Assembly (NCBI RefSeq): GCF_000283155.1
Contig: NW_004454163.1
Coordinates: 22,395,010 to 22,459,009 of the forward strand
Reading direction: 5' to 3'
DNA: 64,000 nucleotides
Origin: Ceratotherium simum simum
Taxonomy: Eukaryota > Chordata > Mammalia > Perissodactyla > Rhinocerotidae
Of this stretch, positions 56,940 through 64,000 are shown piece by piece. The notes beneath the pieces were generated by a model. It was not told the DNA's origin and did no database searches. It saw only the letters and a list, made by a program, of their open reading frames with translations. A program made the translations under genes and the position numbers. Each line of letters opens with the position of its first letter. The stretch's first letter is position 1.

Positions 56940-57155
56940 CTTAATAGATTCATTTGTGCCCTTGTGTCTTTATAATGTTCTTTCTGGAACTCTTTCTCCC
57001 CTTCAGCACCTGGCTAATTTCAGCACCAAGACCCAGCTCAAGCATCACCTCCTCAGGGTAACTCTAACTCGGCCACCACCTGGTCTCTCAGTTCAGCCCT
57101 TCTCTGCTGGGAACTGTATCATTATTATTATTTTTATCAGTGTATAGGCCTGTGT
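56940..57155 (+). mobile_element. L2 LINE fragment, sense
   Basis: 'TGGAACTCTTTCTCCCCTTC', 'AGCTCAAGCATCACCTCCTC' and 'CTCGGCCACCACCTGGTCTC' follow the L2 3' part in sense. It ends in an ATT-rich stretch. Confidence 0.75.
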
Positions 57156-57170
57156 ATTCCACCAAACCCG

Positions 57171-57363
57171 TACTGTCCAGCACAGTAGCCATTAGCCACA
57201 TGTGACAATGTAAATTTAAATTAAATTAAAAATTCAGTTTTTCAGTTGTCTTAGCCCACTTCACATGCCCAGTGGCCACATGTGGCTAATGGCTACCATA
57301 TGGGACAATGTAGATATAAAATATTTTCATCATCGTAGAAAGTTTTATTGGCCAGAACTGCAC
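57171..57363 (-). mobile_element. MER3-like non-autonomous hAT element
   Basis: The core contains two inverted copies of the phrase AGCCACATGTG (57190-57210 and 57270-57295 region) around an AT-rich middle. It ends with text matching, in reverse, 'CAGTTCTGGCCAATAAAAC' and 'TTTCTACGATGATGAAAAT'. This fits a common Charlie-type element. The MER3 name is from memory; no clear 8-bp TSD was found. Confidence 0.65.
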
Positions 57364-58659
57364 TAGATTGACATCCTTCGAAGAGACTTTCTCTCCCTGA
57401 TCTCTGCATCCACATTTTCTGCAGTAGTGTTTGGTACCTGGAAGGTAGCCAGTAACAAACTACTGCCCACAACTGAACTGAGAAATAGTGGGTGTGCTTA
57501 TGTGGAATGTAGAATCAGACTGAGTTTGTGTTGCTCTAGACGTGAGGATAGACTTTCTAATGCACAGAGGTAGCGTGGAGGCAGATTTCAGTTCAGAGAG
57601 AAAAGCATCGTTCTCTCAATAGACCTATTGGAAAATGATATAGGCTTCCTCCTTAAATATTTAACTCAGCCTCAAAATCATTCCACTAAAGCTGGTGATC
57701 ACCTTTCAGGACTCCAGTACAGTAGATCCTTGCTTTGAGATGGGAACTGCATCCAGAAGAGAATAATGACGTTTGTCATTCTCACGAGCAATATTTGAGC
57801 AAGTTTCATGAAATTCTTCAGAGACTTGGACTACCTGCCACATTTCAGTCCCTGACTGTCAGCAGTGATTCCAGCTCTGCTTTAGAGTATCTCAAATGTA
57901 TACATTGTCTTTTCCTAGGATAGCTTTTACTAAACTAACGTAGCTCTAAAGTTTTCTATTAGTTTTTAGTTTTTTAGGGAAGACCGTTTAGAGCTAGAAC
58001 ACTGAAGTAGGGATTAAATGTTAGGAAACAAACACTAACCATAATAAACAAAAAATAATTGAGAAAAGAATATCATATCAGATTTCAGCATCATTGATTA
58101 AAAGGGGGTGGGAGACAACTCATGCAAATTTTTTAGAGATTTGTCTTTCAAATAATTGAACTCAACTGTATTTTGGGGCTTTGTATGTAGTTGGCATTCA
58201 TTAGCTGTTAAGTGTGAAGAGATTGAATATAATTTGTCTGACTTTTCAATCTCATTCTGGTTTGTTCAGTGAAAGCATTACAGATTAGTTGACCCATTTC
58301 AAAAAGCTGTTTCCTTTTTTGGAGCAACAACAGTATTTTTGTGTTCAGAAACCACATGATTCTAACTATAAAACAACAGCACAAGCTCAAAAAACAATCA
58401 AAAGTAGCTGAGAAACAGGGGATGTTTTTATAGATTATGAATATTTATGTCACTGAAGGCATCCGACAAAATGCACTTTTTCATGCATGAGGTTAAAGGA
58501 CCTTTGGGGTAGAATATTTCACTGCATTTGTTGAGGAATGTGCACACTTCCTCGTGTTTAGAGGAGCTGCTGTGCTGATGAAGCACGCCCAGAATAGGCT
58601 GAGAGCAAACTCTGAGAAAGGGCTTCAGTGAGCAAGAAAGTGAATTTGGGCTTTTGAAA
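57364..58659. other. Unassigned sequence
   Basis: No named repeat or coding frame is recognised. Confidence 0.45.
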
Positions 58660-58830
58660 AGAACCCTAGCTTTAAATCTGACAAAACTTTAGACTCTTCT
58701 ACTGCTACCTTGGATGATTTGGGACAGTTTTTCTCTTCTATCATTGAGTCAGTTTCTTTCTCTGTTAAAAGGGAATACGTATAGCCTTCCTTTCAAAACA
58801 ATGAGAGAAATAATAACATTGTCCAAACAG
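58660..58830 (+). mobile_element. MIR SINE, sense
   Basis: 'CTACCTTGGATGATTTGGGA' and 'TCAGTTTCTTTCTCTGTTAA' followed by 'AAGGGAATACGTATAGCC' match the MIR core in sense. Confidence 0.7.
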
Positions 58831-58907
58831 TTCTTTTTGGGAGAAAGGCCTCAAATACCAGATCAATCATTATCAACCATAGTTTATTAAATTATTAACT
58901 TAACATC

Positions 58908-59348
58908 TGTTAAGGGTTGAATGGTGTCACCCAAAAAATGTTTTGAAGTCCTAACCCCCAGTACCTCAGAGTGTGACCTTGTTTGGAAATAGGGTCCTCG
59001 CAGAGGTTGTTAGTTAAGATGCTCATACAGCAGTAGGATAGGATCTTAATCCAATATAACGGGTGTCCTTATAAGAGGACACACAGACATGTAGGAAGAA
59101 TGCCATGTGATGATAGAGGCAGAGATTGGAGTGATGAAGCTATAAGCCAAGAAATGCCAGGAATCAATGGCTGCCACTAGAAGCTAGGGAGAGGCAAGGA
59201 AGGATTCTACCCAGTCTCAAGAAGTATGGCTCTGCTGACACCTTGATTTCAGACTCCTGGCTTCCAAAGCTGTCAGAAATAAATTTCTATTGTTTTAAAC
59301 CACCTGGTTTATGGTATTCTGTGACGACAGCCCTGGGAAACTCATACA
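58908..59348 (+). mobile_element. MLT1-type (ERVL-MaLR) solo LTR, nearly complete
   Basis: Starts TGTTAAGGGTTGAATGGTGT and continues 'GAAGTCCTAACCCCCAGTAC', 'GTGACCTTGTTTGGAAATAG', 'GCAGAGATTGGAGTGATGAA', 'GACACCTTGATTTCAGACTC' and an AATAAA signal in 'CAGAAATAAATTTCTATTG', ending near CTCATACA. The length of about 440 bp is close to full. Possible 5-bp TSD ACATC/ACACC. No internal retroviral genes are attached. The AATAAA could still act as a polyadenylation signal. Confidence 0.85.
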
Positions 59349-61420
59349 ACACCCAAATGGGTTAACCAGTCTGTTCCTTATTTCTAAGTCAGTTATTTAA
59401 AATATCATTTGAGTGGAAATAAATTTTTAAAGTCATGTAGCAGTGTTCCTTGATGAGGCTTCCCTAGTCCCCCTTTCTCCTCTAATGGCTATGTCAGACA
59501 TTTCCTTATCATTGCCTGCTCACTAAAACATGGCTGCGGGAGTATGCAGGCGCTGGACAACAAACAGAAGCAAAAGTTGGCAAGTATTTGCATATGTACA
59601 ATTTTCTGAGGCCAAAGTTCCATACTTTTTATCAGACTCTCCAAGGAGAGTCTAAGAACTAGGAACAGTCCTTTCTTTTAACATTGAGGATCCAAAACAC
59701 TCACCTCATTGGAGATAAGCTGCCTGAATTTATTTTAACTTCTAGAATCCACTAGAACAACAGCTGAGGGTCAGGAACTCAGTGTGTTGCAGCCAGCTGA
59801 TAACAGCTCCTGAAAGCTGATTGGTAAATTTTCAGAATTTTTGCAAGCCAGTAGTTAAACACAGCCTCTATTAAAATTAAATTATATAAGCTCACGCTTA
59901 AATGCATTATATTAAAATCAAGATAATACTTAAAACTCATGACTTCCTAATGATTTTTACTACATTTTGCTATTAGCTATGTTCTCGAAGTTATTTACAT
60001 CTATTGAATCTGTGTGATAGACGTACTATATAAGAGTGTGTTGCTATACATCTCTTCCCAACTCCATGTTCCATCAAGTTGGCAGCTTGAAATCAGTCAC
60101 AGTGGGAAATCAGATCACCAAGGAACTTGTGAATGCTGCTAATGAGGGCTTTCACCTTCTCAACCCCAATCAAGATAGTTGATAATATTTACCAGCCTAC
60201 CACTGGTTCAGATTTGCCTCCTTGTCCACTCTTGTACCTCTGGGGTTTTCATGACTTTGGATATTATGTAAGAAAGTTGGACTAGACTATGAGGAGGACC
60301 TTTGAACAAGGTTAAACAGGGCCTTTATTTTTATAGGAAAGTTCACAAAAGGTTTGACAACAGTGCTTTAAGTCTAGATCTGACCTTTATGAATATAAAG
60401 GAGTTGTCAGTCCTCCAATTACAAATTTTTCAGGGAACAAGATGCCACCATCTTTCTTATGACTTGTCTTGACCACTTGTTCTCTTAAGATGGATAAGAG
60501 TATAAAAAGTTCATAACCTTCTGAGGTTATGAACTGAAGCATTTTTCCCTTCTGGATCCCAGATATTACATGATTGAGTACCAATTTATGAGAACAATGA
60601 ATCACATTTCGCATTTGAAATATAACCCTGCTCTCTTGGGTGACCTTTCTGAAAAGTTTCAATACTATATCTAACCTGCAAGAGATTGTTTCTTGTTTGA
60701 CTATGTTACACGATAAATTTCTCTAGGTTATTTGAAATAACTCATATACTTGTTTTTTTGTTTTGTTTTGGTCTTTTTTTTTTTTTCTTAGATAAAAGCA
60801 GAGAGGTAGGATATACTATAGCTCAGACTTAATGAATTTTATCTGGGGGAGATCTGGGAAAATTCCTCCTTTAATCTTAATTTTTTTTAGTTATTTTTCC
60901 TGGGATTGTCTATACAAGTGTGGCTACATAATGAGAAACTCATGCTGGTCACCCAATGCAGCTGTTTCAGAATTTTTTCCTGTAATTTCATTAGTGCATA
61001 TCATCCAACAACTGTGTATCACAGTCTGAGAAAATTTCTTGAGTCAAAGAAATATATTGCTAGCTTCTACCCCATGAGAAATACAATTTTAAAAAATATA
61101 TTTTCTTTATTTTCATGGTGTTATACCCCAAATAGAAAAGATGAATACATTTTTCTGAAATGCAATTATTTTATTGTTAATGTTTACATCGTATACTGTC
61201 TAGATTTAGCAGAACTAACTAATGACACAGCTAATATTGCTCCTCTAGCCACGTGTAGATGTTCCTTAATTTCCCAGCTCATGCACATTTTGACGCTATC
61301 CCCATGCTTAAGCTTTCTGCATCACACAGTACAATGAAGTATGTTCAGGGCATGAGTGAGAGCTACCACATGATAGACTAGCCTAAATGATATTGTCTTC
61401 TCTGGAGGGGACGGAAAGAA
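59349..61420. other. 2.1-kb stretch without recognised repeats
   Basis: It includes a T-rich tract at about 60752-60788. The longest frame of the window (143 codons, 60906-61337, plus) lies here but has no recognisable domain and overlaps another frame. No exon structure is evident. Confidence 0.4.
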
Positions 61421-61421
61421 G

Positions 61422-61455
61422 TCATCATCATCATCATCATCCTCATCATCATCAT
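61422..61455. repeat. (ATC)n microsatellite
   Basis: About eleven TCA trinucleotides with one CTC interruption. It is probably length-variable. Confidence 0.92.
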
Positions 61456-62804
61456 GAAATGTTGCTTTTTAAAATAAAATATTTTTACTGTATATTCAGT
61501 TGACAATGTAAGAATTATGGATTTTCTCTTTAGATAATCCAGCTTGCCTCCTTTTGTGGTTAAGATGGCAGTGCTGTACTGCTTTTGCTTGTCATAGGCA
61601 AAGTGACCAGGAATATCAGGAATGAGCAAGTAATTCACAATAGACCAATGATTACTTTTGGCGTTTGGTGAGATTCAAAATCAACTCATTTCTGATTAAA
61701 CACCACAAGTCTACTCATCATTCCTTTAATTGCATCCTTTTTTTGTTTTGTTTTTCTCAGAACTTCTATAATAAGTACACGACAGATGTTTGAAAAGCAT
61801 TTGTTTTCCAAGCAACATTAGCCTTGAAAAGACAAATGGGAGAGGTTGGGAGGGCAGAAGGACAGATTTGCACCTGATATATTCATAGGCAAGATTGAAT
61901 GGCTCTCCAGGGGGGAATTGTATCAGCACATGGTCTTTATAAAAGCTAGGAATGGAACTGGTCAAGTTTCCTTTGTGTTTATTTCTTCGTATGCTGCCAA
62001 CATATAGGGAGGCTGCCTGTCAAGGCTTCTCAACAGAAAAAGCAAACTATATCCTTAAGATATATATATGTTTGTTTTGTAGGAGCCAAGGGTACACAGC
62101 TGTAGGGAAAAGAAAATCAGTATATGCTAAAAACAAAGCTCTATAACCGGATTGTGACTAAACTATAAGTAATGCTGTCAAGGGTGATGTGACATGCTTC
62201 CCAATGCGTCTTCATCTCCTGTTTCCTCAGCAACTTGGCTTCTCAATGGTCAGAACTTAGATAACTAATTAAAATGCTGGAAGAAATCATTATTCTTTAA
62301 TTAAATAATGGATTATTGAAGGCAAACCATTCAATACATGATTGAAAATGCTGTTAAACTAAGAGATCTCTTCCTCTTGGATCTATAATACACACTGAAC
62401 CCAATAATATGACCCTGGAATCAGTGGTAGAGCTTGTGTGGATCTGAGGAGAGAGAGGTTTGGGTGGAATTACCCAGACAGCAAAACAGGTCTAATGCTT
62501 CTTCTCTCACATCGCATACATGCAGTCTTTATGATCTCTCAGTGGTCTTCATAGGTTCTAGATGTTATTAATCATGAAAGCTATAAAGCATTTGGAGATG
62601 GCACAGTCATCTTTGTTTTCTCAGAAAGAGAAAGAAGAGAGTGGCCATCCCTAAGGCTTTCTGTCTCTACCTCTGTGCCTATTGTAGACATTGGGCTTCA
62701 GGCTCCAATTTATGGTGATGGTGCAAGGCAAGGAATAGGTAAGTTTTACTTTCATGAATGGCTTTGAAAAGCTGTAAGAGAAGAATCACAAAAATCATCC
62801 ATAA
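61456..62804. other. Unassigned sequence
   Basis: No gene or named repeat is recognised. Confidence 0.45.
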
Positions 62805-62845
62805 AAACACACACACACATGCACACACATACACATATACACATC
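62805..62845. repeat. (CA)n microsatellite
   Basis: Seven uninterrupted CA units followed by CA/TA alternation. Confidence 0.9.
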
Positions 62846-62974
62846 TCTTTGATATTTACCTCCTCCTAGGCATTCATGAGTCATTAGTGTTCATAGTGAA
62901 CCCATTCAGTAACTGGCTTCACTCCAACGTCTGTATCACTCAAAGCTCTACAAGGTATGTTTATCTCAGCTTTA
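62846..62974. other. Spacer between simple repeats
   Basis: No recognised feature. Confidence 0.5.
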
Positions 62975-63060
62975 ATTCTTGTATGTATACATGTTACATA
63001 CATATATTTTATACTTATGATATATATATACGTACACATTTTATTTAAATGTATATATAG
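62975..63060. repeat. AT-rich alternating tract
   Basis: Repeated TATATA and GTATA motifs with interruptions, leading directly into the polypyrimidine tract. Confidence 0.75.
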
Positions 63061-63063
63061 AAA

Positions 63064-63192
63064 CTTTCTCTCTTTTTCTTCTTTCCTTCTTTTCTTTGTC
63101 TTTCTCTCCTTTACTCCCTCCCTTCCTTCCCTCTCTCTCTTCCTTTTTTCCTCTTTTCTATTCTCCTTTCTTCCATCCTTCTTTTTTTTCTA
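63064..63192 (+). repeat. 130-bp polypyrimidine (CT-rich) tract
   Basis: On the plus strand nearly every base is C or T for about 130 bases, with CTTTCTCTC, CCTTCCTTCC and TTCC modules and only a handful of purines. Such homopurine-homopyrimidine tracts can form triplex (H-DNA) structures and are often length-variable. Confidence 0.9.
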
Positions 63193-63311
63193 CACAAACT
63201 AAAATGATATATAAAATATCACTGATCTATGTCCAAATATCAGAAGTATAGAATGTTGATGATTACATTAAAATGTAATTCCAATGAGATTTGTAAAGCA
63301 GACCTCTGGGG
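63193..63311. other. Spacer
   Basis: No recognised feature. Confidence 0.5.
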
Positions 63312-63510
63312 ACAGAGCAGAATATAGTGATTAAGACCAGGAGTCTGGTGTCAGAGAGTCCTGAGTCAATATTTGGCTCAGTTATTTACTACCACTTGGA
63401 AATGTCACTTAACCTCATTGAACCTCAGGTTGTCATAAATAAAATGAGAATAATCATTCATCGTATTGTATAAAAATGAAATGATTTGACATAAAGCATT
63501 TAAAAATGAG
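63312..63510 (+). mobile_element. MIR SINE, sense
   Basis: Begins CAGAGCAGAATATAGTGATT, then 'AAGACCAGGAGTCTGGTGTC', 'GTCACTTAACCTCATTGAAC' and 'AATAAAATGAGAATAATCAT', reproducing MIR from the tRNA-like head through the core. Confidence 0.85.
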
Positions 63511-64000
63511 TTTGACTCATTTTAAGTGCTGTTTTAAGGGTGGTTTAGGGGATTATAAAACTTCTGAAAATATATGTATAATGTGTATGTCCAAAAGTAC
63601 ATTTTTTATGAAGCTTTTATCAGATTTTCAAAAGATCTTGGCCCTTTGTAGTTTCATGTATCGGTTAGCACTGGAAGAGAATCCATTTTCAGATAGGTAA
63701 CATCTGTCTGCTAATCTTTCTTAATAAATCAACTGACGTGTGTGTTGGGAGGGTAGGTGTGTGTAGGCGTGTTCGTCAAAGCCAGTTTGGGTAGCATTTT
63801 TGAAGTAGTTAGGAATTATTTACTCAGTTCGTCACAATCTGCTTAAGCCACTTTGAGTGGCAGAATAGTTTTTTAAGTATATGTTACTTTTGTGATTATG
63901 AAAGATTTCAAAAATGCAACAGAGCTTAGAAAATTTTATGGCAGATCCTAATGTACTCTCCACACAACAATGACCCTTCCTGATTTAGCAATCTTTAACA
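63511..64000. other. Unassigned sequence to the window end
   Basis: A short GT-rich patch lies at about 63738-63772. The final bases resemble 'GATTTAGCAATCTTTAACA' of unknown origin. A 64-codon frame at 63506 has no known motif. Confidence 0.4.

Noticed and set aside
58908..59348. A complete endogenous retrovirus around the MLT1 LTR
   Set aside because: No gag, pol or env text and no second LTR lie within several kb on either side. It is a solo LTR.
60906..61337. Longest open frame of the window, 143 codons, plus strand
   Set aside because: No recognisable domain, AT-rich codon content, overlap with another frame, and no splice or promoter context. A frame of this length is expected by chance in 64 kb read in six frames.
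61378..61638. Minus-strand frame with a poly-methionine run
   Set aside because: The run is the translated (ATC)n microsatellite.

Overview
This window is nuclear DNA of a mammal, and the repeats point to a perissodactyl (horse family, or possibly rhinoceros or tapir). Ten copies of the tRNA-derived ERE SINE, a family described from equids and their relatives, are recognisable from the GGCCGGCCC or GGCTGGCCC head, the tRNA-like A and B boxes, the body motif TTAGCTCAGGG and an A-rich tail. Several are flanked by perfect target-site duplications (TSDs). The rest of the repeat content is placental or pan-mammalian: L1 and L2 LINEs, MIR SINEs, MaLR-type LTRs and small hAT elements (MER5, MER20, a MER3-like copy). 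The species cannot be fixed from the sequence alone.

I find no protein-coding gene of the host. The sequence is AT-rich with no visible CpG island. Open frames are short (longest 143 codons) and none resembles a known host protein. The only recognisable coding remnants are decayed retroelement frames: L1 ORF2 at about 19.3-21.1 kb, an L2 reverse-transcriptase remnant at about 29.2-29.9 kb, and a tentative endogenous-retrovirus pol remnant at about 46.5 kb. The window is therefore intergenic or intronic.

Layout. 0-5.2 kb: the 5' end of an L1 running off the left edge, then MIR, a purine tract, MER5 and two EREs. 5.2-13.7 kb: L2 and LTR fragments, three MIRs, a short L1 3' fragment and long unassigned stretches. 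13.7-15.8 kb: an antisense L1 split by an ERE. 15.8-19.3 kb: old repeats, one split by an ERE. 19.3-21.4 kb: a sense L1 3' half split by an ERE. 21.4-35.3 kb: MaLR LTR, palindromic DNA transposon, L2, microsatellites and much unassigned sequence. 35.3-38.2 kb: MLT1, two EREs in one target site, MER5 and MIR. 41.7-42.4 kb: MER20 and a G-quadruplex motif. 44.4-50.3 kb: antisense LINE, an ERE with an internal 58-bp duplication, an ERV-like remnant and two well-preserved EREs. 50.3-64 kb: MaLR LTRs, L2, MER3-like, MIRs and microsatellites ending in a 130-bp polypyrimidine tract.

I did not find a novel biological system. The most informative signals are repeat-history features: a perfect 58-bp tandem duplication inside an ERE, two EREs stacked in one target site, a MER20 carrying a near-consensus CTCF motif, a perfect CArG box inside a 22-bp palindrome in the L1, and a strong G-quadruplex motif. 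Family names were assigned from memory of consensus sequences, without an alignment, so fragment ends are approximate except where TSDs define them.
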